Part shown: piece after piece, positions 9,635 through 18,904 of the stretch
Position numbering within the stretch: the stretch's first letter is position 1
Layout of the letters: each line of letters opens with the position of its first letter
Assembly (NCBI RefSeq): GCF_900143695.1
Contig: NZ_FRFE01000014.1
Coordinates: forward strand, 82,953-146,952
Length of the DNA: 64,000 nt
Direction: 5' to 3'
From: Desulfopila aestuarii DSM 18488
GTDB taxonomy: Bacteria; Desulfobacterota; Desulfobulbia; Desulfobulbales; Desulfocapsaceae
Notes under the pieces: generated by a model
Databases searched by the model: none
Told to the model about the DNA's origin: nothing
The model's input: the letters and a program-made list of their open reading frames with translations, nothing else
Translations under genes and position numbers: made by a program

Positions 9635-10384
9635 TCAATGTTTCTGTGCTGCAGCCGAAAATGCCCGTAACTCCTCGGCCAGGTTGGCATCAATAATCCA
9701 TGGCCCCACCTTGATACGTACCCCTGCCAACAGCTTTGGATCTTGAATGAACGTTATGGCAAGAGGTTTATCCAGAAGGTCATTTACATAGATTTGCAAA
9801 TCGTGACGCCGCTGTTCACTCAAGAGATAGGCACTGGCAATCTCGGCCGTATGGTTTTGACTATCATCACTTATGGTTGCCAGCACATTTCTTTGTTCAT
9901 CCGGCAAATCCCTTATCTCAGCCATTAACAACTCAATCAGACGAGACTCCAGATCTTCCGAAGCGACCCGTGCCAGCAAATTTGCTGCAAATCGAGCTCC
10001 CATCTCAACACCACGAAATTCACACTGTTCCTGCTGCTCACGTTTTTTTCGCTCATCCAGGATTTCGTTCTTCTTTTTCCGGGCCGATAGTTCATCCTCA
10101 AGTTTTGATAATAGATGTTCACGTTCCACTGCTATTTCACGTTCCAGCTGCGTCCTTGCTTCCTGTCGCTCTTTTTCCCAGTCTGCAAGACGATGGGTAT
10201 ACTGGGCGGTTAACTGCTCCGCCTCTTTTTTCATATCTCTGGTCTTCTGCAACTGCTCTTCAAGGCTGAGCCTGCGTTTTTCAATCATCTCCTTAACCGG
10301 TAGATACAACAGCCTTTTCAAGAGCCAGACCAGCACCAGGAAATTAAGGATCTCAAGGAAAAATGTCGTCCAATTCAGTTCCAC
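9635..10384 (-). CDS. atpF: N-type ATP synthase b subunit fused to a delta-like C-terminus
   Basis: A 249-residue stator protein. Residues 5-25 form the single membrane anchor (TTFFLEILNFLVLVWLLKRLLYLPV), followed by a long charged coiled coil (about 35-120). The C-terminal part (about 130-249) ends with LLAGVRIKVGPWIIDANLAEELRAF, which is the characteristic ending of the delta/OSCP subunit. The operon has no separate delta gene, so this b/delta fusion replaces it, as known for N-type ATPases. Start is GTG 10384, preceded by AAGGGAG at good spacing, 12 bases after the c-subunit stop. Confidence 0.92.
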   Translation of the reverse strand: MELNWTTFFLEILNFLVLVWLLKRLLYLPVKEMIEKRRLSLEEQLQKTRDMKKEAEQLTAQYTHRLADWEKERQEARTQLEREIAVEREHLLSKLEDELSARKKKNEILDERKKREQQEQCEFRGVEMGARFAANLLARVASEDLESRLIELLMAEIRDLPDEQRNVLATISDDSQNHTAEIASAYLLSEQRRHDLQIYVNDLLDKPLAITFIQDPKLLAGVRIKVGPWIIDANLAEELRAFSAAAQKH

Positions 10385-10396
10385 AACACAACTCCC

Positions 10397-10666
10397 TTAC
10401 GGATGAAGAAGATATTCGAGCAATGGGTTGCGAAACAGGATGATAAGGACAATGACCAGCACATAAATCGCCAATGATTCTATCATCGCCAGACCGATAA
10501 ACAGCGTCCGCATAATCGACTTTTCCGCTTCAGGTTGCCGTGACAGCGCTTCCAGTGCACTGCTTATCGCCTTGCCCATAGCAAATGCCGGTAACTGCAC
10601 CCCTATCGCAAGGCCGACGACCGCCGCAAGCGTCGATACCTCGATAACCACACTTATCTCGGACAT
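10397..10666 (-). CDS. atpE: N-type ATP synthase c subunit (rotor ring)
   Basis: An 89-residue hairpin protein with two membrane helices joined by the polar loop SRQPEAEKS. The start is ATG 10666, preceded by AGAGGAGGAG at ideal spacing; a longer upstream frame overlapping the a-subunit gene is rejected. The ion-binding carboxylate is Glu63 in helix 2, in the pattern E-S-x-x-x-Y (Glu63, Ser64, Tyr68), which resembles the sodium-ligand signature of Na+-dependent rings; a glutamine (Gln24) is present in helix 1. N-type rings with this kind of motif have been reported to work with protons too, so the coupling ion is open. Confidence 0.95.
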   Translation of the reverse strand: MSEISVVIEVSTLAAVVGLAIGVQLPAFAMGKAISSALEALSRQPEAEKSIMRTLFIGLAMIESLAIYVLVIVLIILFRNPLLEYLLHP

Positions 10667-10679
10667 GTGCTCCTCCTCT

Positions 10680-11357
10680 TTATGGCTTGCCTTCCTCATG
10701 GGATTGAATGCCACCGGCCACATAAATCAAAGCCAGCATCCCGAAAATATAGGCCTGTACCAAAGCCTCAACGATATGCAGCATCAGAATCGGGATTGGT
10801 ACCAGAAACCCCGCTACCATCAGCACAAGAAAGGCTGCCATCTCAAGGCTCATCATATTGCCGAACAACCGCACCGCCAGCGCCACCGTCCGTGTCACCT
10901 CACTGATCAGATGAAACGGCAGCAGGAATGGACTTGGACTGAGATAATGTTGCAGATATTTCTTGAGCCCCTGAGTCCTTATCCCAAACCAGTGCACCGA
11001 TAAAAAGACCACAATAGCCAACGCCGTTGTCACCGACAGATCCCTTGTGGGAGAATCGAGTCCCGGCACCAGACCCAGCAGGTTACTGCAGACCAAAAAT
11101 ATCCAGATGCTGGCAATAAAGGGCATTATCCGTTGGGCATGACTACCGGCAACCTGTGCAACAGCTTCTTCCATGGTGGAAACAATTGCCTCGATCACCA
11201 CCTGCCTGGGTCCCGGTGTACTGGCAGGCGAACGGACCAGCAGCCAACCAACTCCGCTGATCACCACCGTCATTCCAACGCTTGTCGCTAGGCTGACGCT
11301 GATATCGAATGGCCCGAAAGTAAAGAGTGTTGCAACACGAATACTTACTTCATTCAT
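10680..11357 (-). CDS. atpB: N-type ATP synthase a subunit (ion channel)
   Basis: A 225-residue integral membrane protein with five or six helices. The essential arginine is present in helix 4/5 (VALAVRLFGNMMS), facing the c-ring carboxylate, and the last helix carries the usual QAYIFGMLALIYVAGG. Length is at the short end of the family, as is usual for N-type a subunits. The ATG follows the stop codon of the AtpQ-like gene directly (TAAATG), leaving no room for another gene between them. Confidence 0.95.
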   Translation of the reverse strand: MNEVSIRVATLFTFGPFDISVSLATSVGMTVVISGVGWLLVRSPASTPGPRQVVIEAIVSTMEEAVAQVAGSHAQRIMPFIASIWIFLVCSNLLGLVPGLDSPTRDLSVTTALAIVVFLSVHWFGIRTQGLKKYLQHYLSPSPFLLPFHLISEVTRTVALAVRLFGNMMSLEMAAFLVLMVAGFLVPIPILMLHIVEALVQAYIFGMLALIYVAGGIQSHEEGKP

Positions 11358-11626
11358 TTACCTCTCCCGTACCAACAGATAGACATTGACAGCGCCAACG
11401 ATCACACCAAGGAAAAGGAGACTCAGGGTCCAGCGCATCGAATACCCTTCCAGACCGCTGTCGATCCACCGGCCAAGGTAGGCCCCGGCAACTACCGGCA
11501 GCACAAAAATCAGTCCGAGGGTACCAAGAAAAATGGTCTGGGCGAGGATGGTTGGTCGTTCCTTTTCCGCCTTTTTCATCCGTTTCACTCGCCTCTCGAT
11601 GTCCTTGCTCAATTTTTTTCGCTCAG

Positions 11627-11630
<4 letters not shown>
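11358..11630 (-). CDS. atpQ: AtpQ/AtpI-like small membrane protein of the N-type ATPase
   Basis: A 90-residue protein with a charged, lysine-rich N-terminus (MTERKKLSKDIERRVKRMKK) and two membrane helices (TIFLGTLGLIFVLPVVAGAYLG and TLSLLFLGVIVGAVNVYLLV). The LGRWID sequence after helix 1 is typical of the ATPase_gene1/AtpI-like family, to which AtpQ belongs. The chosen start ATG 11630 overlaps the epsilon stop (ATGA at 11627-11630); a GTG start 11 codons upstream is possible but less likely. It probably assists assembly of the c-ring or Mg2+ supply, as proposed for AtpI/AtpZ proteins. The usual next gene, atpR, is missing. Confidence 0.85.
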
Positions 11631-13470
<1,840 letters not shown>

Positions 13471-13681
13471 TCAAATACCAGAGGGTACAAAAGCGCATTT
13501 GTTGATGCACCGCAACAAAGCTCTCACATACTTCATTTTATCGTTCTGGGAGAGAAAATGGTATAGGACGGCAGGAAAAAGTCTTTCCCTTATCTAAAGA
13601 GGAAATGAAAAAGCGAGTAAAAATTGGATAAATCCATTTTTCCGTCAGGCAGAATACGGAATTGAACTTTATCAAAGAAGA

Positions 13682-14830
13682 TCAAACGACGTTTCGCGCG
13701 CGAAGTTCAGTTATTTGTTCTGGCGTATATCCAAGTTCTTTCAAAACCGTATCGGTGTGCGCCCCAAAGCTAGCAGGAGCTGTCTTCAACGCCCCGGGAG
13801 TTACTGAGAGTTTTACCGGGATTCCAAGTGTAGTCAGGGTAGCACCATCAACACTTTCATACTCGCAAACCATCTCACGCTCGCGAAAGAGTGAAGACGA
13901 CATCACCTCGTCAAGTTCGGCAATTGTGCTGAAACAGACATCCTGGCCGCCAAGCAGTTCCTGCCAGTGTGCCAGGGGCTTGGTGGCAAAAACAGTGCGT
14001 AACCAGTCGACAATTTCCTGCCGATGAGATTGGCTGTACTGCAGTGGTGCATAGTGGCTGGCGCCTAGAAGTTCACAGAGTTTTTTCCAGAACCTGTTTT
14101 CCACTGCCCCGATAGCAACATGCCTGCCATCAGCTGTCCGGTAGGTATTATAGCACCCGTAACGATGGGACAGAGTGACATCTGAACGTCTTGGAGACTC
14201 GCCTTTTGTATTTTGAAAAAATCGGGGCAAGGTCAACAGACCGAGAATACCGTCGGTCATGGAGATATCGATATACTGGCCTGCTCCGCTTTTCTCTCTA
14301 TTGTACAAGGCGAGCAGGATACCCACCGCAGCCTGCATCGCTCCGCCCATGATATCAGCAATCTGGACACCGGGAATGGACGGTGGATTGTCTGTTTCAC
14401 CTATAAGATCGAGAACACCGGCTGTCGCCAGGTAGTTGACATCATGGCCAGCCACATCTCGCATTGGCCCGCTCTGGCCGTAGCCAGTGATGGAACAGTA
14501 GATAAGACGTGGGTTCATCCCGGACAGCTTCTCGTAATCCACGCCCAAGCGTCGGGCCACACCCGGCCGGAACCCCTCAAGCACCACATCGGCCTTTTCC
14601 GCCAATCGATAAAAAATATCCAGCCCGTCTTCCGTCTTGAGATTGAGGGACATATGCCGTTTATTGCGGTTGATTTCACCAAAGAACAGCCCATCTTTCT
14701 GGAAGCGGCTGTCTTCGACGGCAAGCACATCGGCACCGTGATCGGCAAGGATCATTGAACAATACGGTCCAGGCAGCAACCGAGACAAATCCAAAACTCT
14801 TACACCATCAAGCGCCCCACAATTCAGCAT
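13682..14830 (-). CDS. CaiB/BaiF CoA-transferase family protein, alpha-methylacyl-CoA-racemase-like
   Basis: A 382-residue class III CoA-transferase-fold protein. It has the N-terminal LDLSRLLPGPYCSMILADHGADV signature and the linker FRPGVARRLG. The GHDVNYLATAGVLDLIG segment, with its His, and the following VQIADIMGG with an Asp match the catalytic His/Asp pair of alpha-methylacyl-CoA racemases better than those of formyl-CoA transferases. It would interconvert (R)- and (S)-2-methylacyl-CoA, useful when branched acids are degraded. ATG 14830 has GGGGGAG four bases upstream; a TTG six codons earlier is an alternative. Exact substrate is inference from motif and from the neighbouring fatty-acid genes. 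Confidence 0.82.
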   Translation of the reverse strand: MLNCGALDGVRVLDLSRLLPGPYCSMILADHGADVLAVEDSRFQKDGLFFGEINRNKRHMSLNLKTEDGLDIFYRLAEKADVVLEGFRPGVARRLGVDYEKLSGMNPRLIYCSITGYGQSGPMRDVAGHDVNYLATAGVLDLIGETDNPPSIPGVQIADIMGGAMQAAVGILLALYNREKSGAGQYIDISMTDGILGLLTLPRFFQNTKGESPRRSDVTLSHRYGCYNTYRTADGRHVAIGAVENRFWKKLCELLGASHYAPLQYSQSHRQEIVDWLRTVFATKPLAHWQELLGGQDVCFSTIAELDEVMSSSLFREREMVCEYESVDGATLTTLGIPVKLSVTPGALKTAPASFGAHTDTVLKELGYTPEQITELRARNVV

Positions 14831-14875
14831 ATCTCCCCCTTCAACCAAACGTCGAGAATCTCGGCGCCTTTTAAA

Positions 14876-15421
14876 TCAGAACTCAATCCCTTTCTGGGCC
14901 TTTACACCGCTATTAAAGGCATGCTTCTGAGGATCGATAACTGATACCGTATCGGCAACTTGCACCAGCGCTTCATGGGCATCACGGCCAGTCATGATGA
15001 TACTCAACCGCTCCGGCTTATTCTTCACCAGATCAACAATTCTCTCGACATCCAAAAAACCAAAGAGCGGCAGATAGGTGATTTCATCGAGGATGACCAG
15101 ATCGTAGAGATCACTTTCGACTTTTTCTTTGGCCAATGCAAACCCTTCCTCGGCAACCCGCTTATCTTCTTCTATTTTTTCACGATTAAAAACAAATCCC
15201 CGTCCGCAGATATACCAGTCAAGGTTGGGAAACTGATCCGCCAGCAGCCGCTCACCGTAATCTCCCTGACCTTTCAGAAACTGGATGACACAGACTCGCT
15301 GTTGATGGCCCAGGGCCCTAAAAGCGGTGCCGAGCGCTGCCGTGGTTTTCCCCTTGCCATGGCCGGTGTTCAAGATGACCCGGCCCTTCACTTTTTTCTT
15401 TGACTTCTCTTCTGCACTCAT
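14876..15421 (-). CDS. cobO: Cob(I)yrinic acid a,c-diamide adenosyltransferase (CobO/BtuR type)
   Basis: A 181-residue P-loop protein counted from ATG 15421, which has AAGG at good spacing; a GTG at 15475 would add 18 residues. The P-loop NTGHGKGKTTAALGTAFRALGH and the later LVILDEITYLPLFG and MTGRDAHEALVQVADTVSVI segments, with the ending KHAFNSGVKAQKGIEF, are diagnostic of BtuR/CobO. It transfers adenosyl from ATP to cob(I)alamin or corrinoid, making coenzyme B12. No other cobalamin gene is nearby, so its role here is likely to supply adenosylcobalamin to the IcmF mutase encoded at 32873-36148. It follows the CoA-transferase gene closely on the same strand. Confidence 0.93.
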   Translation of the reverse strand: MSAEEKSKKKVKGRVILNTGHGKGKTTAALGTAFRALGHQQRVCVIQFLKGQGDYGERLLADQFPNLDWYICGRGFVFNREKIEEDKRVAEEGFALAKEKVESDLYDLVILDEITYLPLFGFLDVERIVDLVKNKPERLSIIMTGRDAHEALVQVADTVSVIDPQKHAFNSGVKAQKGIEF

Positions 15422-15478
15422 ATTTTGCCTTGCCCGCGAACCGTCGTCAGTCTCAAACGGTTTTAATTTTTTCACATC

Positions 15479-17365
15479 TTATGCTAGTTCATCAAAGCGG
15501 CAGGTCAGCAACAGATCGCCATCTTCCAGCTTTTTCTGTACCTTATACGGTAGAGTCTGAAACAACTTGATCATCCCCTGATTACCAGGTGAGGTGAAGG
15601 CCATCAGCCCGGCCAGACCATTTTCACGCGCTGCATCGGCCAGTTTTTTGAGGAGCAGTTTGCCAAGCCCCTTGCCCTGCATTTCCTCACTCACCGAAAA
15701 CGCCACTTCCGCAATGTTTGAACCTCTAAGTCGCATCATCTCAGCAACACCAACAATCTTGCCAAAGCCAAATTCACCTGAAACAGCCACCAGGCTGAGT
15801 GCATTCACATAGTCGGTCTGGGATCTGACTTCGACATCTGTTCTGGTGAAGTGACTCTTCTGACAGAAGAAGCGGGACAGCACATCCTCCTTAGGCAGTG
15901 TGTAATAGTGTTCCTGAATACGCCGTTCATCCACGGGTTTCGACGGCCGAATGGTGATCCTTTCGTCTCTTATCTCGATAACCTCTTCCAGCTTCACCGG
16001 ATAGATGGCTTTCACTGCTTCACCAAGGTTTCGTTCGGAACCGATTAAGCCCAGCTCCTTGGAGGACTGGAACAGCTCTTCACGAAAATCGGGATGGGCA
16101 ATCGAAATCATGGCAATTACCCGCTCCTGCAGGCTCTTGCCAAACAGATTGACGATACCGTATTCCGAGGCAACGAAATGCACATCACCGCGAGGCACAA
16201 CCACCACATCATCCACCAGATTGGGAACGATGTTTGAACGTCGTACACCATCCGGCCCTTTGGAAGTAGAACGGATCATCAGAATCGACTTCCCGCCTGG
16301 CGATCGGTGAGCGCCACGCACAAAGTCGGGAATTCCAGAAATACCGGCAAACCGTGAACTGGCGGACGCCTCGGCAGACATCTGGCCGGTGAGATCAATG
16401 GTGTGGGCGACATTGAGCGAAACCATCCGGTTATGGCGCGAGATGACGAAGGGGTCATTGACATAGTCGGAGGGGTGAAAATCCACCGCTGGATTGTCGT
16501 TGAGAAACTCATAGAGATCCCTGCTGCCCACGGCCATGGAAGAGACCATCTTCCCTTCGTTAAACCCCTTGCGCTGGTTGGTAATATTACCGCGAGCGTA
16601 GAGGTGCATGATATCATCGGTCAGAAACTGGGAGTGAACGCCGAGGTCGTTCTTGTTGGAAAGCGCCTGCAAGGTAGCCTGACTGGCGGCATCAAGTCCG
16701 ATCTGCAGGGTTGAACCGTCTTCAATAACCCTGGCAATATGCTTACCGATAAACTGCTCTACGCCAGACGGCGCATTTTTATAGGGTACGGACAAAATAT
16801 CCTCTTCGTACTCGACAAAGAGATCGACATAATTGACATGGATAAAGCTCTGTCCCATCACCCTTGGCATCCGCGGATTGACCTGAGCGATAACGAATTC
16901 TGCCGAGCGAGCAGCGGCAAGAGTGACATCAACAGATATGCCAAGACTCATCCAGCCAAAATCATCCGGCGGCGACACCTGGATCAGTGCCACATTGAGC
17001 GGCAGCTTCCTGGTAGTAAAGAGAGATGGCACATCAGACATGTTCATCGGGGTGATAAACCGCTTGTGCTTGGCAATCGCCTCGGTCTTGGTTGAACCAA
17101 GATAAATGGAACGGATGTTCAGGCTGGCATCACGAGTTCGATCGGCAATGGCAGCAAACGACATGGTTTCCTGCGTTAAAAGACGCAATATCTCAAGGCC
17201 GCTAAAGCTATCTGCTCTTGCGGTAAGGGCTCGCACCAGCTCCTGGGGTTCGCCGCAGCCTGAGCCGATAAAGACCCGCTGTCCTGACCGAATTTTTGCA
17301 GCCGCTTCTTTGGCGCTGACCGTTTTCTCTACATAGCTGTCCGCCCAATGCTGGGTAGTTGGCAT
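15479..17365 (-). CDS. Acetyl-CoA hydrolase/CoA-transferase fused to a GNAT acetyltransferase domain
   Basis: A 628-residue fusion. Residues about 15-450 are an acetyl-CoA hydrolase/4-hydroxybutyrate CoA-transferase family module (VFIGSGCGEPQELV at the N-terminus, DFGWMSLGISVD in the middle, DVHFVASEYGIVNLFGKSLQER toward its end). Residues about 475-628 are a GNAT domain with the acetyl-CoA pyrophosphate loop in VSEEMQGKGLGKLLLKKLADAARENG. The transferase half probably moves CoA between acetate and acyl groups, activating fatty acids without ATP. The GNAT half may acetylate lysines of CoA-metabolising enzymes, possibly itself. Similar fusions are known in deltaproteobacteria. AGGAAC precedes ATG 17365. 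Placed 60 bases ahead of cobO on the same strand. Confidence 0.9.
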   Translation of the reverse strand: MPTTQHWADSYVEKTVSAKEAAAKIRSGQRVFIGSGCGEPQELVRALTARADSFSGLEILRLLTQETMSFAAIADRTRDASLNIRSIYLGSTKTEAIAKHKRFITPMNMSDVPSLFTTRKLPLNVALIQVSPPDDFGWMSLGISVDVTLAAARSAEFVIAQVNPRMPRVMGQSFIHVNYVDLFVEYEEDILSVPYKNAPSGVEQFIGKHIARVIEDGSTLQIGLDAASQATLQALSNKNDLGVHSQFLTDDIMHLYARGNITNQRKGFNEGKMVSSMAVGSRDLYEFLNDNPAVDFHPSDYVNDPFVISRHNRMVSLNVAHTIDLTGQMSAEASASSRFAGISGIPDFVRGAHRSPGGKSILMIRSTSKGPDGVRRSNIVPNLVDDVVVVPRGDVHFVASEYGIVNLFGKSLQERVIAMISIAHPDFREELFQSSKELGLIGSERNLGEAVKAIYPVKLEEVIEIRDERITIRPSKPVDERRIQEHYYTLPKEDVLSRFFCQKSHFTRTDVEVRSQTDYVNALSLVAVSGEFGFGKIVGVAEMMRLRGSNIAEVAFSVSEEMQGKGLGKLLLKKLADAARENGLAGLMAFTSPGNQGMIKLFQTLPYKVQKKLEDGDLLLTCRFDELA

Positions 17366-17562
17366 AACCTGTTCCTTTTATCCCACCGGCAACGACCGGC
17401 TCATTTTCACGTAGACTATCTGTCCCTGGCCTGCAGCTACCTGCCTCTGGCAACAAAAATTCATGTCGACAGGCAGATACGATATAGCAATTCCTTTCAT
17501 CTTAGTGCAGTAGCAGCCCCAGCACAACACAATTTCAGTCGACGGAGAGAGATATCAACGGC

Positions 17563-18237
17563 TTATACCTTGAGATCTTCCCGGGCTTCATTCGCCGCTT
17601 CAACTTCGAAATCGCCGTTTATCGTCTCCAGTAGTCCTTGATAATGGTATTTGAAAGTTGTCATAATCTCCGCAAGCGGCAGGTCGTCAAAAGAACCTCG
17701 CTGGTGCAGATATTCCATAAAACGATTGCCCGCCTTATCAAAGGAATGAAAAATCGAATCATGCACCCCATCGAAATCAAGTGGCTCGAGTCCCAGTTTT
17801 TCACACAAGCTGCGATTGAAAGCAGGTGTAGCCTTGACCCAACGACCTTCAAGAAAAATCTCGGTATAGCCATGCCAATAGAAGACATCGGTCTGCATTT
17901 GCCTACGCAGCCGCTCTGTGGACATGTGATTTTTTACATCACCAAAACCGAGGCGTGCAGGAATATTACATGCGCGGCAACAAGCAGCGAGCAGCACGGC
18001 TTTCGGCACACACCAACCATAACGGTTTTTCAATGTGGTGCTGGCCTTCATACCTTCTTGGGATAGGTCAAGCCGATACGGATCATACCGTATTTCATCG
18101 CGCACACTATGATACAACGCCACAGCCTTTTCCAGTTCACTCATATCCTCACCCACGTAACGGGCAACAAATTTCCCAACAATCGGATGATGCCAATCAA
18201 GCGAGGGCGTTGCCACCAGACAAATAGACATTTCCAT
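17563..18237 (-). CDS. Transglutaminase-like domain protein
   Basis: A 224-residue protein counted from ATG 18237 (AAAGGA upstream); longer frames to 18321 lack support. The core resembles the bacterial transglutaminase-like cysteine protease fold: a nucleophile Cys in NRYGWCVPKAVLLAACCRACNIPARLGFG and a His in WHGYTEIFLEGRWVKATPAFN. The third catalytic residue, normally Asp in a DP(T) motif, is replaced by Thr (ATPAFN), although some members of this family use other residues. No signal peptide is seen, so it is probably cytoplasmic. Function unknown. It is transcribed toward the CoA-transferase fusion and divergently from the lipoprotein gene. Confidence 0.75.
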   Translation of the reverse strand: MEMSICLVATPSLDWHHPIVGKFVARYVGEDMSELEKAVALYHSVRDEIRYDPYRLDLSQEGMKASTTLKNRYGWCVPKAVLLAACCRACNIPARLGFGDVKNHMSTERLRRQMQTDVFYWHGYTEIFLEGRWVKATPAFNRSLCEKLGLEPLDFDGVHDSIFHSFDKAGNRFMEYLHQRGSFDDLPLAEIMTTFKYHYQGLLETINGDFEVEAANEAREDLKV

Positions 18238-18515
18238 GGGCGTTTTTATCCTTTTCCTTCTTCTATCTTTATAGTGCAATACATTATATTTGTTAAAATA
18301 TTTGCCGATATAGCAGACCAAAAGAAACAGTGAGCAAAATATATTTTTTTCGGCCCTTCCATATCCTGCTCATCTTCCTATACTATAGAATAGTTGACTA
18401 CCTCTTTAATGCATGATCCATGTATTTTCCGTACTCTAAGCTAAAACCCGGATTTTTATTTTTGTCTAGCCATGTAATTCACCGGGTTCAATCTCAACAA
18501 TTGGAGGACATTGAT

Positions 18516-18737
18516 ATGGTGTATACAGGAAAAAAACAACTGACGGCTCTTGGTCTCGCCATACTGCTTGGCTTCAGCCTCATGACTAGCGGTTGTGCAA
18601 CCAAGTCGACAGCCCAATCGGATGAAGCCTTGAGCCGTGCCGAGGCTGCCGCCTCACGCGCCGAGGCTGCCGCCAACCGAGCTGAAGCTGCTGCAGAAAA
18701 AGCCGAGCGTATTTTTGAGAAAAAGATGAAAAAATAG
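18516..18737 (+). CDS. Lpp-like alanine-zipper outer-membrane lipoprotein
   Basis: A 73-residue precursor. ATG 18516 is preceded by GGAGGA at seven bases. The signal peptide (KKQLTALGLAILLGFSLMTSGC) ends in a lipobox with Cys at about residue 27. The mature part is almost entirely heptad repeats (SRAEAAA, SRAEAAA, NRAEAAA) with Ala at core positions, and it ends in a lysine-rich tail (EKKMKK). This is the architecture of Braun's lipoprotein Lpp, which forms trimeric coiled coils and is linked to peptidoglycan through its C-terminal lysine. The next gene is an L,D-transpeptidase, the enzyme class that makes this link. Homology to Lpp itself is not claimed; the similarity is structural. Confidence 0.85.
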   Translation: MVYTGKKQLTALGLAILLGFSLMTSGCATKSTAQSDEALSRAEAAASRAEAAANRAEAAAEKAERIFEKKMKK

Positions 18738-18755
18738 CAGAGCAGCAAAAGAACA

Positions 18756-18778
18756 CGCGGCACCATACAGGTGCCGCG
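18756..18778 (+). terminator. Stem-loop after the lipoprotein gene (attenuator or mRNA stabiliser)
   Basis: A perfect 9-bp GC-rich stem (CGCGGCACC, loop ATACA, GGTGCCGCG) begins 18 bases after the lipoprotein stop. No T-run follows directly, so it is not a standard Rho-independent terminator. It may stabilise the short, presumably abundant lipoprotein mRNA or partly reduce read-through into the L,D-transpeptidase gene. Confidence 0.5.
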
Positions 18779-18904
18779 AGAACTCTACCGTTAGCTCCTC
18801 GGAGAATGTCGATCAATTTTTTTTTCATTACATCCATGCTGAGATCCTTTCTACAACACCTGCCCGATAACCCCATTCCCAAAGCTCCACAGATCCGACA
18901 GGAA

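Noticed and set aside
10667..10723. Longer N-terminus for the ATPase c subunit
   Set aside because: Would overlap the a-subunit gene and precede the strong AGGAGGAG ribosome site; c subunits do not carry such an extension.
18756..18778. Stem-loop as a standard Rho-independent terminator
   Set aside because: No T-run after the stem; kept only as a possible attenuator or stabilising hairpin.
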